A stretch of DNA of 35,273 bases, from NCBI RefSeq assembly GCF_000739875.1, contig NZ_BBJR01000062.1, positions 1 through 35,273 on the forward strand, written 5' to 3'. Made by a program: the position numbers and the translations under genes. The notes beneath the pieces were generated by a model. The model did no database searches. It was given only the letters and a program-made list of their open reading frames with translations, and was not told where the DNA came from. Numbering within the stretch: position 1 is the stretch's first letter; each line of letters starts with the position of its first letter. This DNA comes from Comamonas aquatica NBRC 14918. GTDB lineage: Bacteria > Pseudomonadota > Gammaproteobacteria > Burkholderiales > Burkholderiaceae_C. Positions 1-8,193 of the stretch are shown here, piece after piece.

Positions 1-225
1 CAACGCCAATGAGAAGTCCACCTCCAGGTTTTCTTCGTAGGCCTTGCGCTGGCCGTCGTTCATGATGTCGTAGACCATGGCGTGCACCTGCTTGTGGTCC
101 AGCGGCTCGACATTGATGCGGCGCACGTCGCCGTGCACGCGGATCATGGGCGGCAACCCGGCGGACAGGTGCAGGTCCGACGCCTTGTTCTTCACGCTGA
201 AAGCCAGCAGGGTGGTGATGTCCAC
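1..225 (-). CDS. pilT: Twitching motility ATPase PilT, N-terminal part (runs off the window)
   Basis: The 75 visible residues begin MDITTLLAFSVKNKASDLHL and continue with SAGLPPMIRVHGDVRRI. This is the characteristic N-terminal PAS-like domain of PilT, the hexameric cytoplasmic ATPase that retracts type IV pili. The Walker box and the rest of the ATPase core lie outside the window. The start is a GTG, preceded at about six bases by a GGGAGAA ribosome site; no ATG lies in frame nearby. The gene is divergent from the YggS-type gene, with 89 bp between them. The pilT/yggS neighbourhood is common in beta- and gammaproteobacteria. The family assignment is firm. Whether the gene is complete cannot be seen here. 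Confidence 0.93.
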   Translation of the reverse strand, partial: MDITTLLAFSVKNKASDLHLSAGLPPMIRVHGDVRRINVEPLDHKQVHAMVYDIMNDGQRKAYEENLEVDFSLAL

Positions 226-314
226 GGTAGTTCTCCCTCTCGCAAGCCGCATCCGGGGGCGGATGTCCCGGATCCGGGTTCCGGCTTGTATGGTTTGGTA
301 CGCTCGCAAAGATT

Positions 315-1034
315 ATGACCACGATTGCCAGCAAGCTTCAAAGCGTATACGCACAGATTGGCGACGCATGCCAAAAGTGCGGCAGACAGCCCACAGAGGT
401 GGCGTTGCTCGCCGTCTCCAAAACGTTTCCGGCCGAGGCCGTGCGCGAAGCCGCGCTGGCGGGCCAGCGGGCGTTTGGCGAAAACTACATCCAGGAGGCC
501 GTGGACAAGATGGCGGCCGTGCGCGCCATGGCCGATGTGCCCGCGCTGCAATGGCACTGCATCGGCCCCATCCAGAGCAACAAGACCCGGCTGGTGGCCG
601 AGCACTTCGACTGGGCCCACACCGTGGACCGCGACAAGATCGCCCAGCGCCTGAACGACCAGCGCCCCGACGGGCTGGCGCCGCTGCAGGTCTGCATCCA
701 GGTGAATGTCGATGGCGGCACCAGCAAGTCCGGCTGTAGCCCCGACGAAGCGGTGGCCCTGGCCCGGGTGATTGCCGGAATGCCCCGCTTGTGCCTGCGC
801 GGGGTGATGAGCATTCCCGACCCCCAGGCCGACGACGCCGCCATGCTGGCCGTGCACCGGCAGGTGGTGGCCGTGTTTGCGCGCATCCGGGACAGCGTGC
901 CGGGCCTGGCGCAGTGGGACACCATCAGCCTGGGCATGACGGCGGACATGCACACCGCGATTGCGGCGGGCAGCACCCTGGTGCGCGTGGGCAGCGGCAT
1001 CTTCGGTGCGCGCGACTACCGTCCGCAGGCCTGA
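315..1034 (+). CDS. yggS: YggS/PLPBP family pyridoxal-phosphate homeostasis protein
   Basis: This is a 239-residue, single-domain alanine-racemase-fold protein of the usual length for YggS. The PLP lysine is K36 in LLAVSKTFP. It is followed by FGENYIQE (54-61), HCIGPIQSNK (81-90), LRGVMSIPDP (161-170) and the C-terminal phosphate-binding segment VRVGSGIFG. Family members bind PLP in the cytosol without known enzymatic activity and buffer PLP and amino-acid pools. The usual HFIGPLQ is HCIGPIQ here and the usual SMGMS is SLGMT, both conservative changes. The ribosome site is weak (AAAGATT). The gene diverges from pilT, and a class-V aminotransferase follows 170 bp downstream in the same direction. 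Confidence 0.95.
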   Translation: MTTIASKLQSVYAQIGDACQKCGRQPTEVALLAVSKTFPAEAVREAALAGQRAFGENYIQEAVDKMAAVRAMADVPALQWHCIGPIQSNKTRLVAEHFDWAHTVDRDKIAQRLNDQRPDGLAPLQVCIQVNVDGGTSKSGCSPDEAVALARVIAGMPRLCLRGVMSIPDPQADDAAMLAVHRQVVAVFARIRDSVPGLAQWDTISLGMTADMHTAIAAGSTLVRVGSGIFGARDYRPQA

Positions 1035-1057
1035 CGCGGCCTGGCCGGCGCGCGGTC

Positions 1058-1072
1058 GTATAACGTGTATAC
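1058..1072. promoter_or_regulatory. Palindrome GTATA-N5-TATAC upstream of the aminotransferase gene
   Basis: The sequence GTATAACGTGTATAC has perfect 5-bp arms and is much AT-richer than its surroundings. It lies 133 bp before the aminotransferase start, in the 170-bp gap after yggS. Operators of FadR/VanR-type GntR regulators often contain GTATAC-like cores, but no regulator gene is adjacent. It is offered only as a candidate operator or promoter element. Confidence 0.35.
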
Positions 1073-1204
1073 AGTTTGTGTGAACCCGCTCGCCGCCCGG
1101 CAACCTGCGTGCTAAGCTGGATCGGCTGTGCGCGTGCACGGGGTGCCGCGCGAATCGGTGGCGGTCTGGCCGGCATGTGCGCCTAACCACAATTCGGAGA
1201 AAAC

Positions 1205-2356
1205 ATGCCCGGACTTTTGCCTGAAATCGATCCAGACGGCCTGCTGGAATTCTCGGTGGTCTACACCGACCGCGCCTTGAACCACATGTCCCAGCGCTTT
1301 GCCGGCGTGATGCAGGACATCCTGGGCACGCTCAAGGAGGTCTACCACGCCCACACTGCTGTGCTGGTGCCGGGCAGCGGCACCTTCGGCATGGAGGCCG
1401 TGGCGCGCCAGTTTGCCAACGGGCAGAAGGTGCTGATCGTGCGCAACGGCTGGTTCAGCTACCGCTGGACGCAGATTTTCGAGGTCGGCAACTTCGGCCT
1501 GGGCGGTGGCGCCGTGGTCTGCAAGGCGCGCAAGCAGGGGGCCGGCAGCCAGGATCCGTGGGCGCCATGCGCCGCGCAAGACGTGGCGGCGACCATCCGC
1601 GCTGAAAAGCCCAAAGTGGTGTTTGCCCCGCACGTGGAAACCGCCAGCGGCATCCTGCTGCCCGATGACTACATCCGCACCATCAGCGATGCGGCGCACG
1701 AGGTGGGCGCCCTGATGGTGCTGGACTGCGTGGCCTCCGGCGCGATGTGGGTGGACATGGTCAAGACCGGCGTGGACGTGCTGATCAGCGCGCCGCAAAA
1801 GGGCTGGAGCAGCTCGCCCTGCTGCGCCATGGTGATGCTGTCCGAGCGCGCCCGCCAGGCCATCGACGGCACGCAAAGCTCCAGCTTCTCCTGCGACCTG
1901 AAGAAGTGGATGCAGATTGCCGAGGGCTACGAGAAGGGCCAGCACGCCTACCACACCACCATGCCGACCGATGCGCTGGTGCGCTTGCGCGACGTGATGC
2001 TGGAGACCCGGGCCTATGGGTTCGACAAGGTGCGCCAGGAGCAGATCGAGCTGGGCGCCCAGGTGCGCGCCCTGCTGGAGTCGCGCGGCTTTCCCAGCGT
2101 GGCCGCCGAAGGCTTCAAGGCCCCGGGCGTGGTCGTCAGCTACACCACCGATCCCGGCATCCAGAGCGGCAAGAAATTCTTGGCCGTGGGGCTACAGACC
2201 GCGTCTGGCGTGCCCTTGCAGTGCGATGAAGGCGCGGATTTCCAGACCTTCCGCATCGGCCTGTTCGGCCTGGAGAAGTGGCACCACGTGGACCGCACCG
2301 TGGCCCACCTGAGCACGGCGCTGGATGCCATCGGTGTGCCTGCGGCGCAGGCATGA
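1205..2356 (+). CDS. Class-V PLP aminotransferase (alanine-glyoxylate / serine-pyruvate type)
   Basis: This is a 383-residue fold-type I PLP enzyme of the class-V aminotransferase family. The Schiff-base lysine is K199 in SAPQKGWSSSP. The PLP-ring aspartate is D174 in VLDCVASG, and the N-terminal phosphate loop PGSGTFGMEA lies at 56-65. The family transfers amino groups to glyoxylate or pyruvate. The exact substrate cannot be read from the motifs, and 2-aminoethylphosphonate or isopurine-type aminotransferases are related alternatives. The start has a GGAGA ribosome site seven bases upstream. The FKBP gene begins 25 bp downstream, so the two may be cotranscribed although the functions look unrelated. 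Confidence 0.9.
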   Translation: MPGLLPEIDPDGLLEFSVVYTDRALNHMSQRFAGVMQDILGTLKEVYHAHTAVLVPGSGTFGMEAVARQFANGQKVLIVRNGWFSYRWTQIFEVGNFGLGGGAVVCKARKQGAGSQDPWAPCAAQDVAATIRAEKPKVVFAPHVETASGILLPDDYIRTISDAAHEVGALMVLDCVASGAMWVDMVKTGVDVLISAPQKGWSSSPCCAMVMLSERARQAIDGTQSSSFSCDLKKWMQIAEGYEKGQHAYHTTMPTDALVRLRDVMLETRAYGFDKVRQEQIELGAQVRALLESRGFPSVAAEGFKAPGVVVSYTTDPGIQSGKKFLAVGLQTASGVPLQCDEGADFQTFRIGLFGLEKWHHVDRTVAHLSTALDAIGVPAAQA

Positions 2357-2381
2357 TGGCGTTTTGATGCAAAGGAATGCC

Positions 2382-2786
2382 ATGAAACATTGGATCTGTG
2401 TGGCCGCAACCAGCCTGCTGGCGCTGGGCAGCGCGCATGCCGCGGCGGAAACCACGGCCAGCGGCCTGGTCTATGAAGCCATCACCGTGGGCATGGGCGC
2501 CCAGCCCGCGCCCACCGACACCGTGCGCGTGCACTACCGGGGCTGGTTCCCGGAATCGGGCAAGGAGTTCGACAGCTCCATCGCCCGTGGGCAGCCGGCG
2601 GAATTTCCGCTGAACCGCGTCATCCCCTGCTGGACCGAGGGCGTGCAGAAGATGAAGGTGGGCGGCAAGGCCAAGCTGGTGTGCCCGCCATCCATCGCCT
2701 ACGGCAGCCGCGGCGCCGGTGGTGCGATTCCGCCGAATGCTACGCTGCACTTCGAGGTGGAACTGCTGGGCGTGAAGGGCAAATAA
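2382..2786 (+). CDS. Secreted FKBP-type peptidyl-prolyl cis-trans isomerase
   Basis: The 134-residue product has a clear Sec signal peptide (MKHWICVAATSLLALGSAHA, cleavage after residue 20) followed by one FKBP domain. Family landmarks include VRVHYRGWFPESGKEFDSS, the FPLNRVIPCW loop, KAKLVCPPSIAYGSRG and the terminal LHFEVELLGV strand. It should catalyse proline isomerisation during folding of periplasmic or outer-membrane proteins. In the active-site segment, VIPGW is VIPCW, an uncommon Cys. I chose the ATG preceded by AAAGGA at a five-base spacing. An in-frame upstream ATG at 2325 would overlap the aminotransferase gene and spoil the signal peptide. Confidence 0.92.
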   Translation: MKHWICVAATSLLALGSAHAAAETTASGLVYEAITVGMGAQPAPTDTVRVHYRGWFPESGKEFDSSIARGQPAEFPLNRVIPCWTEGVQKMKVGGKAKLVCPPSIAYGSRGAGGAIPPNATLHFEVELLGVKGK

Positions 2787-2794
2787 GCGCTCTG

Positions 2795-2887
2795 CAAAAT
2801 CAATAGCTGCTAGCGCTCGTCAAACAATAGTTTCAGCATAAAAACTATCTGAAGTGTTTGTTTGGCTTACGCAAGCAGCTATTTTTT
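2795..2887. repeat. AGCTGCT/AGCGCT dispersed repeat copy forming a nested hairpin and probable terminator
   Basis: Outer arms AATAGCTGCTAGCG (2802-2815) and CGCAAGCAGCTATT (2870-2883) pair with one mismatch. Inside them CAAACA/TGTTTG (2821-2826, 2855-2860) and ATAGTTT/AAACTAT (2827-2833, 2842-2848) are nested. The right arm ends in six T residues, so it could terminate the FKBP transcript. Its left part (2795-2821) matches 21618-21644 at 23 of 27 bases, which shows that it belongs to a dispersed family. Confidence 0.8.
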
Positions 2888-2902
2888 ATGCATGAATGCA
2901 CG

Positions 2903-2934
2903 CCAAAAAGGGAGGCCAAGCCTCCCTTTTTTGG
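2903..2934. terminator. Bidirectional rho-independent terminator
   Basis: The stem GGGAGGC / GCCTCCC has a CAA loop and is flanked by five A on one side and six T on the other. It lies just past the stop codon of the minus-strand TonB receptor gene and can also stop readthrough from the FKBP gene. Confidence 0.9.
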
Positions 2935-2951
2935 TTGCGGTGCGCGGTCGA

Positions 2952-5165
2952 TCAGAACTGCACGTTGGCGGTGAGCCAGAGGGTGCGCCCCGGCAAGGTG
3001 GTGCCCGAGACGGACTGGCCGCCCTGGAAGTACTGGTTGACCCAGGTGGGCGTGCCGTTCACGTTGACCTGCGTGAACTTGCGGAAGTCCTTGTTGAACA
3101 GGTTGAAGATGTTGGCGTTCAGGCTGACGTTCTTCGAGACCTTGTAGCTGCCGCCCAGGTGGAACAGGTGGTAGCCCTGGATGTCGCCCACGGCGTCGTA
3201 AATGGCGCGGTTGGCGGTGGACAGGTTGTCGGGCGATCCGCTGAAGCGTGGGCTCTTGCCGCGGTATTCGCCGCGCAGCCACAGGTTCCACTGGTTGGCG
3301 GGTTTCCAGTCCAGCTGCAGGCTGGCGATGTGCTTGGCGGTGTTGGCCAGCTGGCCGTTCTTGACGCCACCTTCGATCACTTCGCTCTGCGTCCAGGTGT
3401 AGCCCAGCTTCATGCCCCACTGCGGGTTGAACTGCAGGCGGCTGCTCAGCTCCATGCCCCAGGTCTTGGCCTCGTCCACGTTGATGTTGTAGTCAGCGAG
3501 GGGGTTGGCCGAGCAGCTAGAGATGAAGTTGTCGGCACAACTGCCTTCGTTGCTAATTTTGTCTTTGACCTTGTTATGGAACAAGGTAGCGGAAGCAGTG
3601 ACACCGGTCAGACTGTCGAACAGAGCGGAGAACTCAGTGCTGGTGCTGGTTTCGGGCTGCAAGTTGGGGTTGCCTATGTTGATAGAGCCGCCTTGGCTGC
3701 CCACACCGCTGACACCGTCGATCAACTGGTTCAACCGTGGTGCACGAAATCCTTTGCTAACTCCACCCTTGAAAGTCCACTGTGATGAGGCGTCCCAGAC
3801 TAAGTAGCCGCGAGGACTAAACTGACCGCCAAACGCATCGTGGTGGTCATAGCGGCCACCTAGGGTTGCAGTCAGTGTCTCCGCCAATTTCCATTCGTCT
3901 TCTGCAAACAGTGACCACATGGTTTGGCTGTGATTTTTAGAAAGCAGACCATCGGTGAGTTTGGCGTCCCACCATTGACCACCGACGGTTAGAACATGAG
4001 ATTCGCCCACTGGTGCTACCAACTTGCTGTCAAGCACCACGTTAGTAGTTTTGAGTTCTCTGGGGCTGCCAACCGTGAAAGTCTTTCCATCTCTGGAATA
4101 CGTGCTGCCTAGCGGGGAACCAGGAATGGTACGGCCCAAAGTTTCAGTTTCGGTATGCATCAGACTGCTTTCTAGTAAACCGATACCGAGTCGAGAGGTG
4201 TGGCCGACAGCAATTTGGTCTCGGTTAAAACGCAGAGCATCTTTGTAACCTGGGGCATGCACGGTAGGGGTTGTGCCTAGACAGTTTGCTCCGCCACCTG
4301 TGCCGGATGCTTTGCCATCGACATTACCTAAGCGGCAATCTTCGTTGTTGTACCAAGTTCGGCCTTGCTCGACATCTAACCAGAGACCGTGCTGCTTAGT
4401 TGGCGTTAATGTCAGGCGAGCTCCAAGATTGTGTTGGCGGCTTTCAGCTGGGGCTGGATTTCGGCCGGTAGTCAAGCCGCCAGGAGCCAGTACCCAGTCT
4501 GAAGCATCACGGCGAGATAGGCTTCCACGGATGGCCAATCCAAGCATGTCTTGCTTGATAGGGCCGTTTAAATACAAGTTAACTTTGTTTTCATCGCCCC
4601 ATTCGCTGTCTTGCGGCAACCCCATGCTAAGGCTCACTTCCCCTCCCCATTCTTTGGCAACCTTACGAGTAATGATATTGATCACGCCGCCCATGGCATC
4701 GGAGCCGTAGAGGGTGGACATGGGGCCGCGGATGACCTCGATGCGTTCAATCGCGGACACGGGCGGCATGAAGCTGTTCAGCGCCGCGCCAAAGCCGTTG
4801 GGCGTGACGTCGCCGGCCACGTTCTGGCGGCGGCCGTCGATCAAAATCAGGGTGTAGTCGCTGGGCATGCCACGAATGCTGATGTCCAGGCCGCCGGTTT
4901 TACCGGTGCCGCCCAGCACGTCAATGCCTTCCACCCCCTGCAGGGCTTCGGCCAGGTCGCGGAAGTTTTTGCGCTCCAATTCTTCGCGGGTCACCACGGA
5001 AATGGAGGCTGGGGCTTGCTTGAGTTCCTGTTCGAAGCCCGAGGCCGAGACCACGACTTCGGACAGGGACTGGGTCGACTCCTGTGCCACTGCCGATGCG
5101 CAGGCTGTCGCCGCCAGGGCCAGCAGGGTGGGTTGGAGAAACAATGCAGACGATTTTTTAGACAT
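2952..5165 (-). CDS. TonB-dependent outer-membrane receptor, CirA-like, with mosaic base composition
   Basis: The 737-residue protein has a signal peptide (cleavage after AVA, residue 27) and a TonB-box-like SLSEVVVSA. Its plug runs from about 40 to 160 and includes DISIRGMPSDYTLILIDGRR, RIEVIRGPMSTLYGSDAMGG and VINIITRK. A long beta-barrel ends in LWLTANVQF, with the terminal Phe expected for outer-membrane insertion. The plug resembles CirA-type catecholate or iron-complex receptors, so import of a ferric siderophore is likely; the ligand is unknown. I start at MSKKSSALFL because it opens the signal peptide; an in-frame upstream ATG would add 28 non-signal residues. Codons for roughly residues 158-562 are visibly AT-richer than both ends, suggesting an exchanged barrel segment. 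A Fur-box-like site lies about 140 bp upstream. Confidence 0.92.
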   Translation of the reverse strand: MSKKSSALFLQPTLLALAATACASAVAQESTQSLSEVVVSASGFEQELKQAPASISVVTREELERKNFRDLAEALQGVEGIDVLGGTGKTGGLDISIRGMPSDYTLILIDGRRQNVAGDVTPNGFGAALNSFMPPVSAIERIEVIRGPMSTLYGSDAMGGVINIITRKVAKEWGGEVSLSMGLPQDSEWGDENKVNLYLNGPIKQDMLGLAIRGSLSRRDASDWVLAPGGLTTGRNPAPAESRQHNLGARLTLTPTKQHGLWLDVEQGRTWYNNEDCRLGNVDGKASGTGGGANCLGTTPTVHAPGYKDALRFNRDQIAVGHTSRLGIGLLESSLMHTETETLGRTIPGSPLGSTYSRDGKTFTVGSPRELKTTNVVLDSKLVAPVGESHVLTVGGQWWDAKLTDGLLSKNHSQTMWSLFAEDEWKLAETLTATLGGRYDHHDAFGGQFSPRGYLVWDASSQWTFKGGVSKGFRAPRLNQLIDGVSGVGSQGGSINIGNPNLQPETSTSTEFSALFDSLTGVTASATLFHNKVKDKISNEGSCADNFISSCSANPLADYNINVDEAKTWGMELSSRLQFNPQWGMKLGYTWTQSEVIEGGVKNGQLANTAKHIASLQLDWKPANQWNLWLRGEYRGKSPRFSGSPDNLSTANRAIYDAVGDIQGYHLFHLGGSYKVSKNVSLNANIFNLFNKDFRKFTQVNVNGTPTWVNQYFQGGQSVSGTTLPGRTLWLTANVQF

Positions 5166-5305
5166 GGCGAAGCCTGCCAGCAGTGCCGGCATGGAAACGG
5201 TTGAAGGGAGTGCAGTGCGGCGCGGCACCGGTGGAATCGGTGCGGCCATGTCCTGTTATGAATTGTTATAGGGACGGTGTAGGGTGCCGATTATGACTTA
5301 TTGAA

Positions 5306-5320
5306 TGCTAATGGTTCTCA
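5306..5320 (-). promoter_or_regulatory. Candidate Fur box upstream of the CirA-like receptor, in a 313-bp intergenic gap
   Basis: Read on the minus strand, TGAGAACCATTAGCA matches the 7-1-7 Fur pattern TGATAAT-N-ATTATCA at 12 of 14 arm positions. It lies in the gap 5166-5478 between two divergent genes. The rest of that gap holds an AT-rich stretch around 5291-5345 suited to promoters and then ordinary GC-rich sequence. I see no further gene in it. Iron-repressed expression of the receptor is the natural reading. Confidence 0.6.
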
Positions 5321-5478
5321 GTGGTAAATGCTTTTTTGTTTTCTGTCGCGCGAAACCGACGCTGGGGACTGCTCCGTCCGGGGGGCATCAGCTGTGCGCC
5401 TACCTGCAATTGCTGGACTGGCGCCAGGGCTGGCTCGGTGATCTGCCGTAGGCTGGCTGCAGCAAGGAGGGGAATGGC

Positions 5479-6753
5479 ATGCCTGGGGACTGGAATCTCA
5501 CTAACGATCTGCGCCGCGCCAAGTGGCAGGCAACGGGCTTGCTGCTGCTGGTCACCGCCGTGTTTGTGGCGAGCCACTGGTTGCCGGCCACGCTGACCGT
5601 GCGCGGGGTGAAGGCCGTGGCCGAGGCCGCCATGGTGGGGGCCTTGGCCGACTGGTTTGCGGTGACGGCCTTGTTCCGGCGCATCCCCTTGCCCTGGCTG
5701 GGGCGCCATACCGCCATCATTGCACGCAACAAGGACCGGATTGGCGAGAATCTGGCGGTCTTTGTGCGCGACAAGTTCCTGGACACGCCCTCGCTGCTGG
5801 CCCTGGTGCGCCAGCATGACCCCGCGCAGCAGCTGGCGCATTGGCTGGCCGCGCCGGCGCACCGCCAGTTGCTGGGGCAGCAGCTGGGCCGGGTGCTGGC
5901 CGGGGTGCTGGAGATGGTGCAGGACCGGCAGGTTGAGCGCTGGCTGACCCGCGCGCTGCGCAGCGTGCTGGCGCAGGTGGACATGGGCCAGTCGCTGGCC
6001 ACACTGCTGGCGGCCCTGACGCACGAAGGCCGTCACCAGGTGGTGCTGGACGATGTGCTGCAGCGCCTGTCGTCCCTGCTGCGCCGGGAGCCGACGCGCC
6101 TGTTCATGGCGCAGACGATTGTGCAGTGGCTCAAGCGCGAGCACCCGCTGAAGGAGAAGGTGCTGCCCAGCGACTGGCTGGGTGACAAGGGGGCCGATGT
6201 GCTGGCCGAGGCCCTGGACAGCGTATTGGCCGAGGTGGCACAGGACCCCCAGCACCAGATGCGGCAGGCGTTTGACCGCAGCCTGGCACACTTCATCCAG
6301 CGGCTGCGCAGCGATGCGGCCTACCAGGCGCGGGCCACGGAGCTGCGGGACTACCTGCTGCACGATGAGAACCTGGCCGGCTACCTGCACGCCTTGTGGA
6401 GCCGCACCCGCGCCAAGCTGCAGGCCGACCTGGCGAGCGAGCAGTCCTGGACGGTGCGCAAGCTGGCCGGCATGGGCCAGTGGCTGGGCCAGTCCCTGGC
6501 CCAGGATGCGGCGCTGCGGGCGTCGATGAATGCGCGGCTGGAGCGCTGGGCGCAGGCCCTGGCGCCGGATGTTTCGCAGTTCATCGCGCGCCACATCCAG
6601 GACACGGTGCAGCGCTGGGATGCGCAGGAGCTGTCCGCGCTGGTGGAGCAGCACATCGGCAAGGACCTGCAGTTCATCCGCATCAACGGCACCCTGGTCG
6701 GCGGGGCCGTGGGCTTGCTGCTGTTCCTCAGCGGTCTCTGGCTGGCGCACTGA
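5479..6753 (+). CDS. DUF445 (YjiN-type) inner-membrane protein
   Basis: The 424-residue protein has the DUF445 architecture. A transmembrane segment lies at about 18-36. It is followed by the hallmark VKAVAEAAMVGALADWFAVT (44-63) and ALFRRIPLPW, then a long, mostly helical charged region. The C-terminal block holds HIGKDLQFIRINGTLVGG and a second transmembrane segment close to the end. The function of the family is not established. The topology suggests an inner-membrane protein with a large soluble middle. AGGAGG eight bases before the ATG fixes the start. It shares an upstream region with the divergent receptor gene, so it could be influenced by the same Fur site. It converges on the methyltransferase gene with 17 bp between stops. 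Confidence 0.9.
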   Translation: MPGDWNLTNDLRRAKWQATGLLLLVTAVFVASHWLPATLTVRGVKAVAEAAMVGALADWFAVTALFRRIPLPWLGRHTAIIARNKDRIGENLAVFVRDKFLDTPSLLALVRQHDPAQQLAHWLAAPAHRQLLGQQLGRVLAGVLEMVQDRQVERWLTRALRSVLAQVDMGQSLATLLAALTHEGRHQVVLDDVLQRLSSLLRREPTRLFMAQTIVQWLKREHPLKEKVLPSDWLGDKGADVLAEALDSVLAEVAQDPQHQMRQAFDRSLAHFIQRLRSDAAYQARATELRDYLLHDENLAGYLHALWSRTRAKLQADLASEQSWTVRKLAGMGQWLGQSLAQDAALRASMNARLERWAQALAPDVSQFIARHIQDTVQRWDAQELSALVEQHIGKDLQFIRINGTLVGGAVGLLLFLSGLWLAH

Positions 6754-6770
6754 GCCGGCGCCGCCGCGCG

Positions 6771-8135
6771 TCAGGCGGGCACGGCGCTGCCGATGGCCTC
6801 CAGAGCCTGCAGGGCGGTGGGCGGCTGGCCCACGGGCGTTGTGCGCAGGAAGGTGTTCAGCGGCGCCAGGGCCGCGGCCACTGGCCCCGTGCCCGCCGGC
6901 AGCAGCACGTGCAGCCAGCCGGCCCAGGCCAGGACCTGCAGCAGCTGGCTGATCAGGCCGGGCTGGTGCGCATACGCGGGCAAGCGCGCCAGTTCGGCAT
7001 AGCTCGCGGCGCCGTGGCGCAGCGCGGTGATCAGCGGTGCCACCTGGGCCACTGGCAGGTGCACGGGGCCAATGCGGGTGTCCAGCACCAGCGCGCCCTG
7101 TGTCGGCGGCAAATCCCGCGGGGCGGCCGGCAGCAGGCCGATGCGCTGGCGCAGCAGTGCCTGGCGGTGCTCCTCGCTGCGCAGGGCCAGGCCGGCTGGG
7201 TGCTGGCGCAGGTAGAGGTCGCGGCGCTGGTTCTGGTTGCGTGCCACGTCCTTGAAGGTTTCCAGCAGCGCGGGACTAGCCCCCTGGCGCTGCAGGGCCT
7301 GGAAGGCGGCCAGCGACTGCCCGGGCAGGGAGACGGCATCCAGGTTCTCGAGCGGTGTGGCGCTGGCGGCGTAGTGGCAGTCCACGGCTTCCAGGTCGGC
7401 CATCACATCGGCCACGTGCAGCGAGTCCCAGTGCGGGTTGAGCAGTTCATGCGCCAGATAGTCCGCATCCAGCGCGGCCAGCCGATCGATCTCCTGGACC
7501 AGGCGCGGCTGCTCGCCAAAGTGCCCCAGCCCTTGCTGGGTCAGGTGCTGCAGCCAGGCGACACCGGCACGGGCCTTGTCGGCCGAGCTGCCGGGCAGGG
7601 GTTGTGTGGCCAGGTGCAGCAATTTCTGGGTGGCCGCCATGGCACTGGAGCCTGGCTGGCTCATGTAGGCCAGGTAAAGCACCCCACCGGGCAGCAGCCG
7701 TTGCAGCACCAACTGCCGCAGGGCCTGGCGCTGCGGGGGCGCAATCCACGAATAGACGCCGTGGCAGACCATGAAATCGCAGGCCGGCAGGGCGGCCGGG
7801 GATTGTGTGGCCGCTGCAAAGTCCAGGCATTCGTAGCGCAGGTTGTGCACGCCCAGCGCCTGGGCCCGGGCACGCGCCTGGGCAATCGCGGCGGGGTGGA
7901 TGTCGATACCGAGGAACTGGCCCTGGGGGTTGGTGGCGGCCGCAATCAGGGTGTTGAGGCCACTGCCGCAACCCAGGTCCAGGTAGGTGTAGGAGCGGGT
8001 CAGGTCGGGGCTTTTCAGGCCCATCGCAGTCAGCGTGGCGCACAGCCAGGCCGGCATGGTCTCGCGGTGGAAGTGGGCCGGATAGGGAACGTCGTGAACG
8101 TAGGCCGCATCGGTGCGGTCAGCGGGGTGGTGCAT
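6771..8135 (-). CDS. Class I SAM methyltransferase with methyltransferase regulatory domain (PKMT-like)
   Basis: The 454-residue protein starts with a short conserved leader containing VPYPAHFHRETMPAW. A Rossmann methyltransferase domain follows: motif I YLDLGCGSGLN (51-61), motif II LGIDIHP (75-81), and HGVYSWI (125-131) at the motif IV position. The remainder resembles the regulatory and C-terminal domains found in proteins related to the Rickettsia lysine methyltransferases PKMT1/2, which modify outer-membrane protein OmpB. The substrate here is unknown; a protein lysine, a siderophore or another small molecule are all possible. It follows the FepA-like receptor gene on the same strand after 58 bp, so cotranscription under iron control is likely. 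The ribosome site is weak, which would fit expression from the receptor mRNA. Confidence 0.85.
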   Translation of the reverse strand: MHHPADRTDAAYVHDVPYPAHFHRETMPAWLCATLTAMGLKSPDLTRSYTYLDLGCGSGLNTLIAAATNPQGQFLGIDIHPAAIAQARARAQALGVHNLRYECLDFAAATQSPAALPACDFMVCHGVYSWIAPPQRQALRQLVLQRLLPGGVLYLAYMSQPGSSAMAATQKLLHLATQPLPGSSADKARAGVAWLQHLTQQGLGHFGEQPRLVQEIDRLAALDADYLAHELLNPHWDSLHVADVMADLEAVDCHYAASATPLENLDAVSLPGQSLAAFQALQRQGASPALLETFKDVARNQNQRRDLYLRQHPAGLALRSEEHRQALLRQRIGLLPAAPRDLPPTQGALVLDTRIGPVHLPVAQVAPLITALRHGAASYAELARLPAYAHQPGLISQLLQVLAWAGWLHVLLPAGTGPVAAALAPLNTFLRTTPVGQPPTALQALEAIGSAVPA

Positions 8136-8193
8136 GGAGGCGGGCCGTGGCGCCGCACCACCCGGCGGTGGGCAGCGCCACGGAGAGGGCGGT

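Noticed and set aside
2952..5165. Frameshift or pseudogene in the mosaic receptor
   Set aside because: The frame is open from signal peptide to terminal Phe with barrel-like sequence throughout; only the composition changes.
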